Below are positions 47,501 through 54,568 of a DNA stretch of 64,000 nt, piece by piece (the stretch's first letter is position 1; each line of letters begins with the position of its first letter). The position numbers and the translations under genes are program-made. The stretch is from Selenomonas sp. oral taxon 892 str. F0426 (GTDB lineage Bacteria; Bacillota; Negativicutes; Selenomonadales; Selenomonadaceae): assembly GCF_000468035.1 (NCBI RefSeq), contig NZ_KI260539.1, positions 208,718 through 272,717 of the forward strand. The letters run 5' to 3'. Under the pieces are notes generated by a model. That model saw nothing but the letters and a program-made list of their open reading frames with translations, had not been told where the DNA came from and searched no databases.

Positions 47501-48226
47501 GAGGAGCGGTTCACCTACGATCAGGTCATCGCGCAGCCGCGTGAGACAATCACGGCACCGACCTTTACGGGCAGCAATCAGAACCGCCGCTATACGCCCT
47601 TTACGAACAACGTGGAGGAGCTGATCCCGTTCCGTACGCTCACGGGGCGCCAGCATTTCTATATGGATCACGAGGTCATGCGCGAGTTCGGCGAGGCACA
47701 GGCGGTCTACCGCCCGATCCTCGACTTCCGTCCGATGAACAAGTCGCTGAACGGCACGCAGAAGGAAATCACGCTGAAGTACCTCACGCCGCACAACAAG
47801 TGGAGCACGCACAGTATGTATTTCGATGCGCAGCAGATGCTCACGATGTTCCGCGGCGGACAGAGTGTCTGGATGAGCGAGAAGGATGCGGCGGAGATCG
47901 GCGTGAAGGACAACGACTGGATCGAACTCTACAACCGCAACGGCGTCGTCGCCTCGCGCGTCGTCGTCTCGCCGCGCATCCCGCACGGCGCGGTCTTTAT
48001 GCACCACGCGCAGGATCGCCACATCAACGTGCCGGGGTCGAAGATCTCGGGGACGCGCGCGGGCACGCACAACACGCCGACGCACATTCACATCAAGCCC
48101 ACCCACCTCATCGGCGGCTATGGGCAGCTCAGCTACGGTTTCAACTACTACGGCCCGACGGGCAATCAGCGCGACTCGTACGTCGTCGTGCGGCGCATGG
48201 AGGAGGTAGATTGGCTTGAAGATTAA
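44531..48226 (+). CDS. narG: Respiratory nitrate reductase, alpha subunit
   Basis: NarG is the catalytic Mo-bisMGD subunit that reduces nitrate to nitrite on the cytoplasmic face. The FS0 cluster ligands His49, Cys53, Cys57 and Cys92 and the molybdenum ligand Asp222 are all present, at the same numbers as in E. coli NarG. The length of 1231 aa is typical. There is no twin-arginine export signal, as expected for the inward-facing enzyme. The start is GTG with GGAGGGG upstream. The end overlaps narH by 11 nt. Confidence 0.98.
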   Translation: MSSIFKKFKYLIPTSELAGGHAQMNEGGRTWENMYRDRWSFDKTVRTTHGVNCTGSCSWNVHVKNGIVAWENQATDYPETAPDMPDFEPRGCPRGTTFSWYLYSPHRVKYPYMRGELAALWREARAAHPNAYEAWKSIASDPAKKKQYKQARGMGGFVRSNWQEVSELIAASVLYTAYTYGSDRIFGFSVIPAMSMLSYAAGIRFMQLMGGVGLSFYDWYADLPPASPQIWGEQTDVPESSDWYNAGYLITWGSNVPLTRTPDAHFMAEVRYKGTKVVSIAPDYAESSMFADTWIPLKVGSDSAMAMAMGHVILKEYYVDKTTPFFLEYTRKYTDFPFLVRIEKKEDGTYIPGRMLSSRDMGRDEKHADFRYYVVDDKTGEIVIPNGTLGERWSTQEKWNIREENRDTGAEICPRLSVWDDKTGTVEVELPYFGNDRRERTLTRALPVRSIKTADGEVLVTTVYDLTLANYAIDRGIGGESAGSYEDDTPYTPAWQEKYTGISPDLVIKTAREIADNAIKTNGRTMIIMGGGINHWFHADAVYRTIINLLLFTGCEGRNGGGWAHYVGQEKLRPNEGWARIMTGTDWQAPPKLLNSTSFYYFATDQWRSDEIQTDALTAANENARYNHAADYAVLAARLGWAPSYPTFNRGSNDLAADAKAAGFEGADGIKEYIVKSLKDKSLKFAWEDPDAPENFPRNLFVWRCNLLGSSAKGNDYFLKYLLGTENSIFQEEDCATRPQEVKWREKEELMQPGGALEGKLDLLVSLDFRMAGNALYSDIVLPTATWYEKTDLSSTDMHPFVHPFQPAVDPLWESRTDWDIYRTLAQAVSEVAKDAGLTPYTNIAATPLGHDSEAELAQPDGIVRDWSKGECEPIPGKTMPNIASNTIDYTKLYEKWIALGPNAGGKTASHGNTWDSAEDYEEIRQRNGIIQNKDYVSYGCPSIYEARQAIEAVLGLSPTTCGRTAVRAWEAVEKRTGLDNLVKLAKDREEERFTYDQVIAQPRETITAPTFTGSNQNRRYTPFTNNVEELIPFRTLTGRQHFYMDHEVMREFGEAQAVYRPILDFRPMNKSLNGTQKEITLKYLTPHNKWSTHSMYFDAQQMLTMFRGGQSVWMSEKDAAEIGVKDNDWIELYNRNGVVASRVVVSPRIPHGAVFMHHAQDRHINVPGSKISGTRAGTHNTPTHIHIKPTHLIGGYGQLSYGFNYYGPTGNQRDSYVVVRRMEEVDWLED

Positions 48227-49637
48227 AGCGCAGATTGCGATGGTCATGAATTTGGACAAGTGCATTGGCTGTCACACGTGCTCCATCCTCTGCAAGAACG
48301 TCTGGACGAACCGGCGCGGCGCGGAGTATATGTATTTCAACAACGTCGAGACCAAGCCCGGCATCGGCTATCCGAAGCAGTGGGAAAATCAGGAGAAATG
48401 GAAGGGCGGCTGGGAGCTGAAGGATGGCGAGCTCGGACTCAAGACCGGCGGCATGACGACGCGTCTTGCAAAGCTGTTCTACCATCCGCAGCAGCCCGAG
48501 ATGGACGACTACTACGAGCCGTGGACATACGACTATGAGACGCTGATTCACACGAAGCGGCGCAACCATCAGCCCGTCGCGCGTCCGCGCTCGCTGATTA
48601 CGCAAAAGCGCATGGAGATCAAGTGGGGGCCGAACTGGGAGGACGACCTCGCCGACGGCGCGTCCGCACGCAAGGACTACAACCTCACGAAGATGGGACA
48701 GGAGATCACGCTCGAGTTCCACGACATCTTCATGAAGCACCTGCCGCGTCTCTGCAACCACTGTCTCAACCCCGCGTGCGTGGCGGCGTGCCCCTCGGGT
48801 GCGATCTACAAGCGCGACGAGGACGGCGTGGTGCTCATCTCGCAGGACGGCTGCCGCGGCTGGCGGCACTGCGTTCCGTCGTGTCCCTATAAAAAGATCT
48901 ACTACAACTGGGAGACGAACAAGGCGGAAAAATGCACGTTCTGCTTCCCGCGTCTGGAGAACGGTCTGCCGACCGTGTGCAGCGACGGCTGCGTTGGACG
49001 CATGCGCTATATCGGTGTCCTGCTCTACGATGCGGACAAGGTCAAGGCGGCGGCATCCACTCCCGACCCAAAGGACATCTACAAGGCATACCTCGGTGCG
49101 CTCTGCGATCCAAACGATCCGAAGACGATCGCGGCGGCAAAGGAGGCGGGCATCCCTGACCGCTGGATGCGTGCGGCACAGAACTCGCCCGCACACAAGC
49201 TGATCGCCGAGTGGCAGCTCGCGTTCCCGCTCCATCCGGAGTACCGCACGCTGCCGAATGTCTGGTACGTCCCGCCCCTCAGCCCGATTGCGCGGCGCGT
49301 CGAAGAGGAAGTATTCTTCCCCGGTGCGGCGGAGATGCGCATCCCTGTCGCCTACCTCGCACAGCTCCTCACGGCGGGCGATGAGGCGGCGATCGAGCGC
49401 GTGCTGCATGTCCTCCTCGAGCTGCGTGCCGTCATGCGTGCAAAGCAGACGGGCGATGCTCTGCCTGCGAATCTGACGCACGACGTGGAAACCTACGAGG
49501 CGATGTACCGTCTCCTCGGGCTTGCGAAACGCCGCGAGCGTTTCAACATCCCCGCAGGGCTTCAGGATGTCACGCATGAGAAGCTGCGTGAGCTGCAGGG
49601 CTCGGTCGGCTATGCGTGCCCCGGGGGGTGCTGCTGA
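48216..49637 (+). CDS. narH: Respiratory nitrate reductase, beta subunit
   Basis: NarH is the iron-sulfur electron-transfer subunit linking NarI to NarG. Four cysteine clusters are visible: C16-X2-C-X2-C-X3-C, CNHCLNPACVAAC, CRGWRHCVPSC (with Trp in place of one Cys, which gives the 3Fe-4S centre), and CTFCFPRLENGLPTVC. The start is TTG with AGGAGG 9 nt upstream, inside narG. Length is 473 aa. It overlaps narJ by 1 nt (TGATG). Confidence 0.97.
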   Translation: MKIKAQIAMVMNLDKCIGCHTCSILCKNVWTNRRGAEYMYFNNVETKPGIGYPKQWENQEKWKGGWELKDGELGLKTGGMTTRLAKLFYHPQQPEMDDYYEPWTYDYETLIHTKRRNHQPVARPRSLITQKRMEIKWGPNWEDDLADGASARKDYNLTKMGQEITLEFHDIFMKHLPRLCNHCLNPACVAACPSGAIYKRDEDGVVLISQDGCRGWRHCVPSCPYKKIYYNWETNKAEKCTFCFPRLENGLPTVCSDGCVGRMRYIGVLLYDADKVKAAASTPDPKDIYKAYLGALCDPNDPKTIAAAKEAGIPDRWMRAAQNSPAHKLIAEWQLAFPLHPEYRTLPNVWYVPPLSPIARRVEEEVFFPGAAEMRIPVAYLAQLLTAGDEAAIERVLHVLLELRAVMRAKQTGDALPANLTHDVETYEAMYRLLGLAKRRERFNIPAGLQDVTHEKLRELQGSVGYACPGGCC

Positions 49638-50167
49638 TGGAGACGAATCGCATACAGACACCGCTCCTCCTCACCTCCTATCTGTTCGAGTACCCCTCGG
49701 CGGATTGGTGGGAGGGCGTACCGACGCACGCGGCGGCGGTCGTGGATGTCGAGCGTCCGCAGTCGCGTGAGGTGTTCGAGGAGTTCTTCGGCTACATCGG
49801 CGAGACCGAGCGGCAGGAGTTCGAGGATGCCTATGTGCGCGCCTTTGACTTTTCGCAGAACACGAACCTCTACCTCACGATGCACAACCGCACGGATTTC
49901 GGCAAGCAGTCCGAGGAGATGCTGCGCTACAAGCAGCTCTTCCTCGATGCGGGCTATGACCTCGAACGCGAACTGCCGGACTATCTGCCCGCACTCCTCG
50001 AGCTCGCGGCGGCCGTGCCCGAGCGCACGTCTCTGCACATTCTGCATGAGATTCAGCCGAAACTGGAGCTGCTGCGTGACCGTCTGATCGAGGCGAAGCT
50101 GCCCTATGCGTTTCTCCTCGATGTCGTGCTCACGGAGGTATCCGCTCTCGAAGGGAGGACAGCATGA
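49637..50167 (+). CDS. narJ: Nitrate reductase assembly chaperone
   Basis: NarJ is a cytoplasmic chaperone needed for cofactor insertion into NarG and membrane docking of NarGH. The 176-aa all-helical protein has the family-like LLTSYLFEYPSADWW start and the DHLPALLELAA-like segment (PDYLPALLELAAAV). I use ATG 49637 with GGGGGG upstream rather than an in-frame start 21 nt earlier inside narH. It overlaps narI by 4 nt. Confidence 0.93.
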   Translation: METNRIQTPLLLTSYLFEYPSADWWEGVPTHAAAVVDVERPQSREVFEEFFGYIGETERQEFEDAYVRAFDFSQNTNLYLTMHNRTDFGKQSEEMLRYKQLFLDAGYDLERELPDYLPALLELAAAVPERTSLHILHEIQPKLELLRDRLIEAKLPYAFLLDVVLTEVSALEGRTA

Positions 50168-50832
50168 TGAAACAGTTCGCATGGGGCATACTCCCCTACA
50201 TCGCGTTCACGTTCCTCATCGTGGGGACGATCGTGCGCTACACCGTCTCTGAGAGGAACTGGACGACGAAGTCGAGTCAGTTCCTCTCCAAGAGCGACCT
50301 GAAGATCGCGGGGCCGATGTTTCACCTCGGTCTCGTCATGGCATTCGGCGGGCACGTCATCGGCGTGCTCATCCCGAAGTTCATGACCGAGGCGGCGGGC
50401 ATCGACGAGCACCTCTACCACATGATTGCGCTCGGCGGCGGAGCACCTGCGGGCATTCTCTTCTTCGGAGGCTTTGTCCTGCTCCTCATTCGCCGCTTCG
50501 GCAAGGATCGGATGGCGGTCAACACATCGGGCGTGGACAAGTGGCTCTATTTGTTCCTCTTCCTTGCGATCTTCACGGGCTGCGCGTCCACGACGCTGAA
50601 CGCCGTGCAGGGCGGGTTCGACTACCGCGAGACCATCTCGCCGTGGTTCCGTTCCGTCCTTATGTTCAGCCCCGAGATCGACTACATGGAGAACGTGCCG
50701 CTCATGTTCCGTATCCACATGTTCTCATGGATGGCAGTCGCGTTCCTCTTCCCGTTCACGCGCCTCGTCCACTGCCTCAGCGCACCGTTTGAGTACCTTG
50801 TGCGCAGTCCGATCATCTATCGGAAAAAATAA
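50164..50832 (+). CDS. narI: Respiratory nitrate reductase, gamma subunit (cytochrome b)
   Basis: NarI is the membrane diheme cytochrome b that oxidises quinol and passes electrons to NarH. Five hydrophobic segments are visible. The heme ligands His54, His64, His185 and His203 match the E. coli positions 56, 66, 187 and 205 with a constant offset of two. This presence implies a quinone pool. It is the last gene of the operon and a bidirectional terminator follows. No molybdenum-cofactor synthesis genes lie in the window. Confidence 0.96.
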   Translation: MMKQFAWGILPYIAFTFLIVGTIVRYTVSERNWTTKSSQFLSKSDLKIAGPMFHLGLVMAFGGHVIGVLIPKFMTEAAGIDEHLYHMIALGGGAPAGILFFGGFVLLLIRRFGKDRMAVNTSGVDKWLYLFLFLAIFTGCASTTLNAVQGGFDYRETISPWFRSVLMFSPEIDYMENVPLMFRIHMFSWMAVAFLFPFTRLVHCLSAPFEYLVRSPIIYRKK

Positions 50833-50844
50833 ATCGGTGCATAG

Positions 50845-50886
50845 AAAATCCCCCTTCGCGCGAAAATCGTGCGAAGGGGGATTTTT
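50845..50886. terminator. Bidirectional terminator between narI and narK
   Basis: AAAATCCCCCTTCGC (50845-50859) pairs with GCGAAGGGGGATTTT (50871-50885). There is a T run on each strand. Confidence 0.92.
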
Positions 50887-50901
50887 AGCGGGGTGCGTGC
50901 A

Positions 50902-52245
50902 TCAGCATTTGATGCCGCTGCCCTTGCGTGCGTAGAATACATATGTAATAATGATGGTCAGGAAGGTGAATCCAATGAGGAAATAGAATGCGGGGATAAC
51001 ATTGCCCTGCGTTGCGTACGAAAGTCCGAAGAGTTTCGGGATGAAGAAAGCACCGTATGCTGCAATTGCTGCTGTGAAACCTGTGACGAGCGAGGCGTGC
51101 ACCGGGTTTTCGAAGACGAACGGAATCATGCGGAAGGATGCGGCGTTGACGAAGCCCGTCGAGAAGAAGAGAACGAGGAACGAACTGAAGAAGAGCGCAA
51201 AGTTGTGCGCCTCGATGCCGAGCATCGTGACAACGCAGGCGACGAGCATCAGAATCAGTGAGTAGAACGTGACCTTTGAGCCGCTGTCCACCTTGTCCGC
51301 GACCCAGCCGCCGATGGGGCGCATGCTCGCTCCGATGAAAGGACCGAGGAATGCAGCGTAGGCGAAAGAAACTTCAGGGAACTCGCGGTTGACGAGGAGT
51401 GCCAGTGCGGCAGAGTAGCCGATGAACGAGCCGAAACCGCACGTATAGATGACCGTGATGAGCCATGTGTGCTTATTGCCGAAGATGGACATCATGCTGC
51501 GTGGGCTTTGCTTCGGGATGGGCAGATTGTCCATGAACATCCAGACGAGAACGAGGGTGAGTGCTGTCGGAATTGCCCAGAAGTAGCAGACGCTCTGGAG
51601 GTAGACCTCCTTGCCCGCTGCATTTATGAGCGGTGGGCCGAAGAACCCGCCGAAGCTCATGCCGAGCAGAAGCGGTGCGGTCAGGTAGATGATCGAAACG
51701 CCGAGGTTGCCGATACCAGCATTGATGCCAAGTGCAAGCCCTTTCTGCGCTTTTGGGAAGAAAAAACCGATGTTCGCCATCGACGAGGAGAAGTTCGCGC
51801 CTGCGATGCCGATGGCGGCAACGAGCAGGACAAAGGTGTCATAGCTCGTCGATGTGTCCGTGACGGCCCCACCAAGCCCAATGAGCGGCACAAGGAGCAG
51901 GGCCGTCGAGATGAATGTCCAGTTCCGCCCACCGACGATGGCGGGGAGGTAGGTGTAGATGAGACGCCCTGTTGCGCCGACGAGTCCCGGCAGTGCAGCG
52001 AGTGTAAAAATCTCATTGTCCGTAAAGTGGAAACCCACCTGATTGAGCTGCGCCGCCATTGTCGCCCACATCGTCCACGCGATGAAGGAGAGGGTCAGCG
52101 CCCACGTCGAGGTGTAGAGGTTTTGCTTGGCGATGCGTTCGCCGTACTTCTTCCAGAAAGTCTCGTTTTCCGGATCCCAGTGCGCGAGAATCTCGCGTCT
52201 TGACGGGGTCTCGCCGAGTGAGGCGAGGACATCCTTGCTTTCCAT
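50902..52245 (-). CDS. narK: Nitrate/nitrite transporter NarK
   Basis: NarK is a major-facilitator protein with 12 helices that imports nitrate and/or exports nitrite. The nitrate-signature regions GIAGANFSSSMANIGFFFPK and INAGIGNLGVS are present, as is FGNKHTWLITVIYTCGFGSFIGYSAALALL. Length is 448 aa. ATG 52245 (GGGGAG 8 nt upstream) is preferred to ATG 52251, which abuts the ribosome site. It diverges from fnr and shares its control region. Confidence 0.95.
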   Translation of the reverse strand: MESKDVLASLGETPSRREILAHWDPENETFWKKYGERIAKQNLYTSTWALTLSFIAWTMWATMAAQLNQVGFHFTDNEIFTLAALPGLVGATGRLIYTYLPAIVGGRNWTFISTALLLVPLIGLGGAVTDTSTSYDTFVLLVAAIGIAGANFSSSMANIGFFFPKAQKGLALGINAGIGNLGVSIIYLTAPLLLGMSFGGFFGPPLINAAGKEVYLQSVCYFWAIPTALTLVLVWMFMDNLPIPKQSPRSMMSIFGNKHTWLITVIYTCGFGSFIGYSAALALLVNREFPEVSFAYAAFLGPFIGASMRPIGGWVADKVDSGSKVTFYSLILMLVACVVTMLGIEAHNFALFFSSFLVLFFSTGFVNAASFRMIPFVFENPVHASLVTGFTAAIAAYGAFFIPKLFGLSYATQGNVIPAFYFLIGFTFLTIIITYVFYARKGSGIKC

Positions 52246-52310
52246 TTGCATCTCTCCCCTGTGATAAATCTGCTCTGTATCAGAGTTTCCTATAATATCT
52301 ATACGAAAAA

Positions 52311-52353
52311 ATTATAATGAAAAAAATGCTCTTTGGATGTGATTCATGTCACA
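52311..52353 (-). promoter_or_regulatory. Shared Fnr box, and narK -10 promoter element
   Basis: TGTGA-TTCATG-TCACA (52338-52353) is a perfect Bacillus-type Fnr/Crp site. On the minus strand TATAAT (52316-52311) starts 29.5 bp from the box centre, giving the -41.5 layout for narK. Confidence 0.82.
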
Positions 52354-52380
52354 GGTTTTTTCTACTTTTTTCGATAACAT
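52338..52380 (+). promoter_or_regulatory. Fnr box and putative -10 of the fnr promoter (autoregulation)
   Basis: The same box serves the plus strand: TAACAT (52375-52380), a 4-of-6 match to the -10 consensus, starts exactly 29.5 bp from the box centre. The weak hexamer makes this less certain than the narK side. Confidence 0.6.
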
Positions 52381-52425
52381 AAAAATACCTAAATCATCTA
52401 TTTGAGGGAGATGGAGGCGAGGCTT

Positions 52426-53106
52426 GTGGATCAGGGGGAGCTCATTCGGGAAATGATGTCGATTCCAGGCAAGGTAATTTCGCTGCATGACGGCGCGTAC
52501 CTGTTTCGTGAGGGGACATCAGCACGCTATTTCTACATTGTACGCTCAGGGCATATCTTCATTGTGAAATACGGCGCGTCGGGGCGCGTACTCTCTCTCC
52601 GCCTTGCGACAACGGGGAGCATCATCGGCGAACTGCCAATCTATGAAGAGAGGCCGACCTATATCTTCAGTGCACTCGCGCGCAGCGCGTCAGAGGTTTA
52701 TGCCATTGAGTTTCCTGTCCTGCAGGCGTATCTTGAGAAGCATCCGCATCTGTCGATTGCGCTTCTCAAACTGATTGGGATACATATGCGAAAGCAGCAT
52801 CTGAAGTTTCGCGATCTTGTTCTCTACGGGAAGAAGGGCGCACTCTATTCGACGCTCATCCGTCTTGCGAACAGTTACGGGATGGAGACGGAGGAGGGGA
52901 TCCTGCTCTCCGTACCGTTGACGAATCAGGAACTTGCGAACTATTCCGCCTCCGCGAGAGAGAGCCTCAATCGAATGCTCGCCGATCTCAAGCGGAGCGG
53001 GGTCATCGCTATGCGAGGACACCTCATCCTCATCAAGGACATCGACTTTCTAAAGGAAGAGATCCACTGCGAGAACTGCGGCAAAGAGATCTGCAATATT
53101 GAATAG
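52426..53106 (+). CDS. fnr: Crp/Fnr-family regulator of the Bacillus Fnr type (oxygen-sensing)
   Basis: The protein has an N-terminal cyclic-nucleotide-binding-like barrel (about residues 15-110), a dimer helix and a C-terminal winged HTH (TNQELANYSASARESLNRML). The tail ends CENCGKEIC, a C-X2-C-X4-C motif (Cys215, 218, 223 from GTG 52426). Bacillus subtilis Fnr binds its 4Fe-4S cluster through three C-terminal cysteines with this spacing plus an Asp in the dimer helix; an equivalent Asp130 lies in KFRDL. GTG 52426 has GGAGG 8 nt upstream. TTG 52402 would add eight residues. It lies divergently from narK beside Fnr boxes. Confidence 0.9.
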   Translation: MDQGELIREMMSIPGKVISLHDGAYLFREGTSARYFYIVRSGHIFIVKYGASGRVLSLRLATTGSIIGELPIYEERPTYIFSALARSASEVYAIEFPVLQAYLEKHPHLSIALLKLIGIHMRKQHLKFRDLVLYGKKGALYSTLIRLANSYGMETEEGILLSVPLTNQELANYSASARESLNRMLADLKRSGVIAMRGHLILIKDIDFLKEEIHCENCGKEICNIE

Positions 53107-53133
53107 AAAAAGCGCCTTAGAAAGGCGCTTTTT
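53107..53133. terminator. Bidirectional terminator between fnr and yigZ
   Basis: AAAAAGCGCCTT (53107-53118) pairs with AGGCGCTTTTT (53123-53133). The hairpin fills the gap between the convergent genes. Confidence 0.92.
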
Positions 53134-53793
53134 CTACGTAAGGGGAACAGCGACATACTTCCGCTCCCCCAATTTATATCGTGCACGACCTGCCGTGAGG
53201 TCGGTCAGAGCGCGTTGATGCAGTTCGATGTCACTCGTCGGGATGAGCAGGGTGAGTGTCACCGCATCTGCGTAACTTGTCTCCTCTGTCTGCACGCCCG
53301 TTTCGCGGATATAATGCTCGGCAGCGCTGAGGAGATCGTAGTCAATCAGCACATACAATGTATGCAGAGGGGTCATGCGTATCTTTGCCGCTGCGTCCAG
53401 TCCAAGTCCTGCCGCATGGGCGTATGCACGAATGAGTCCGCCCGCACCGAGCTTAATGCCGCCGAAGTAGCGGACGACGGCGACGGCAGCATTCGTGATG
53501 CTGCGCGCTTTGATCGCCTCCAGGATGGGGCTGCCTGCCGTGCCGCCTGGCTCGCCGTCGTCGCTCGAACGCTGTCGTTCGCTGCGTGCACCGAATACCA
53601 TTGCGTAGGGAACGTGACGCGCTTCAAAATGCTCTTTCTTTACCCCCAGCAGCCATGCACGTGCCTCCTCCTCGTCTTCCGCATGGATCACATAGGAGAG
53701 AAAGCGTGAGCGCTGGATCTCGTACAAAACAGGGGAGATACCACTCGTCGGTATCTCCCCTGCGATCGTCGTATAGGAAAGGCCTGTACTCAT
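53134..53793 (-). CDS. YigZ/IMPACT family protein
   Basis: This is a cytosolic protein of 219 aa with the two-domain YigZ layout. The N-terminal IMPACT domain shows RSRFLSYVIHAEDEEEARAWL, SSDDGEPGGTAGSPIL and VVRYFGGIKLGAGGLIRAY. A smaller ferredoxin-like C-terminal domain follows. The bacterial function is poorly defined; a link with translation control is known only for eukaryotic IMPACT. Its start overlaps the stop of the upstream DUF3298 gene by 4 nt. Confidence 0.92.
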   Translation of the reverse strand: MSTGLSYTTIAGEIPTSGISPVLYEIQRSRFLSYVIHAEDEEEARAWLLGVKKEHFEARHVPYAMVFGARSERQRSSDDGEPGGTAGSPILEAIKARSITNAAVAVVRYFGGIKLGAGGLIRAYAHAAGLGLDAAAKIRMTPLHTLYVLIDYDLLSAAEHYIRETGVQTEETSYADAVTLTLLIPTSDIELHQRALTDLTAGRARYKLGERKYVAVPLT

Positions 53794-54416
53794 TTGTTCT
53801 TGCGGTTGAAATAGTCAACAATGCTCGCATCAAGCAGAATGTAGGTCGGCCCTGTGCTCGCTGTCAGTTCGCCCGCCTGGAAGATGGGGCAGACGAAGCC
53901 GCGCCCGCCGAGGAAGTAGTTTGATGGCACTTCGCGTACGGACTTTTCCGGCTGAATCGGAGTGTTGCGTCCCTGTTCGTTGTAGAGATGGCCATTTGCT
54001 GCCTCACTGTCGAGATCGGACGGCGTGACGTGGACGAAGAATGCGAGCGGCAGACGCTGTCCCGTCTTCTTGTAGTAAACCATACCGTAGTCATGCCGTG
54101 TCGGTTGGTTTCCACGCAGCTCATAGCGCAGATCCGTGAATGTCACAGAGAGAAAGTTGTCATCGTCGAGATGTACGCGATAACCGAGTTCACCGCGGTA
54201 GAACGCACCGCTCTCGTACTCCGTACGAACACGTGCAGCAAGTGACTCGATGTCGGTGTTGATGAGACTGGCGACGGATGTGTCATCCAGGCTGAGAACA
54301 GGGTAGGCAATCGAGAGATTCGTTGTTGATTCTCGATGCTCGACAACAGCCGCATCTGCAGTGGCAGAGACTGAGATGGCAAGTGCAAGGCCGAGCAGCA
54401 AGGCTCTAAATTTCAT
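53790..54416 (-). CDS. Exported DUF3298-domain protein (RsiV-like extracytoplasmic domain)
   Basis: This 208-aa protein has a cleavable-looking signal peptide (residues 1-22, ending ADA-A). A DUF4163/DUF3298-type domain follows, with NLSIAYPVL, YYKKTGQRLPLAFFV and YFLGGRGFVCPIFQAGELTAS. In Bacillus a related domain forms the outer part of anti-sigma factor RsiV, but no sigma factor or membrane anchor is seen here. The function is unknown. It is the first gene of a pair with yigZ. Confidence 0.8.
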   Translation of the reverse strand: MKFRALLLGLALAISVSATADAAVVEHRESTTNLSIAYPVLSLDDTSVASLINTDIESLAARVRTEYESGAFYRGELGYRVHLDDDNFLSVTFTDLRYELRGNQPTRHDYGMVYYKKTGQRLPLAFFVHVTPSDLDSEAANGHLYNEQGRNTPIQPEKSVREVPSNYFLGGRGFVCPIFQAGELTASTGPTYILLDASIVDYFNRKNK

Positions 54417-54448
54417 AATAATAAATCCTCCTTTGTATACTTGGTACG

Positions 54449-54477
54449 ATGATAATAAAAATTTACTGCTTTGTCAA
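54449..54477 (-). promoter_or_regulatory. Promoter of the DUF3298-yigZ pair
   Basis: On the minus strand TTGACA (54477-54472), 17 nt, and TATCAT (54454-54449), about 33 bp before the start. Confidence 0.7.
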
Positions 54478-54568
54478 ATAAATCATAGTAATTCATGCGT
54501 TCTTGTAGTATGATGAGAGCGCATTTTTTTGCATCCATATCGAGCAGGAAGGTTGTGTTAAAAAGCCC

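Noticed and set aside
44474-48265. A 1263-codon open frame on the minus strand over narG
   Set aside because: It is exactly antisense to a canonical narG, its translation is Arg/Val/Leu-rich without any recognisable motif, and no ribosome site or promoter fits. It is a by-product of G+C-rich codon use.
48141-49661. A 506-codon minus-strand frame over narH
   Set aside because: narH has all four Fe-S cysteine clusters on the plus strand; the antisense frame has no support.
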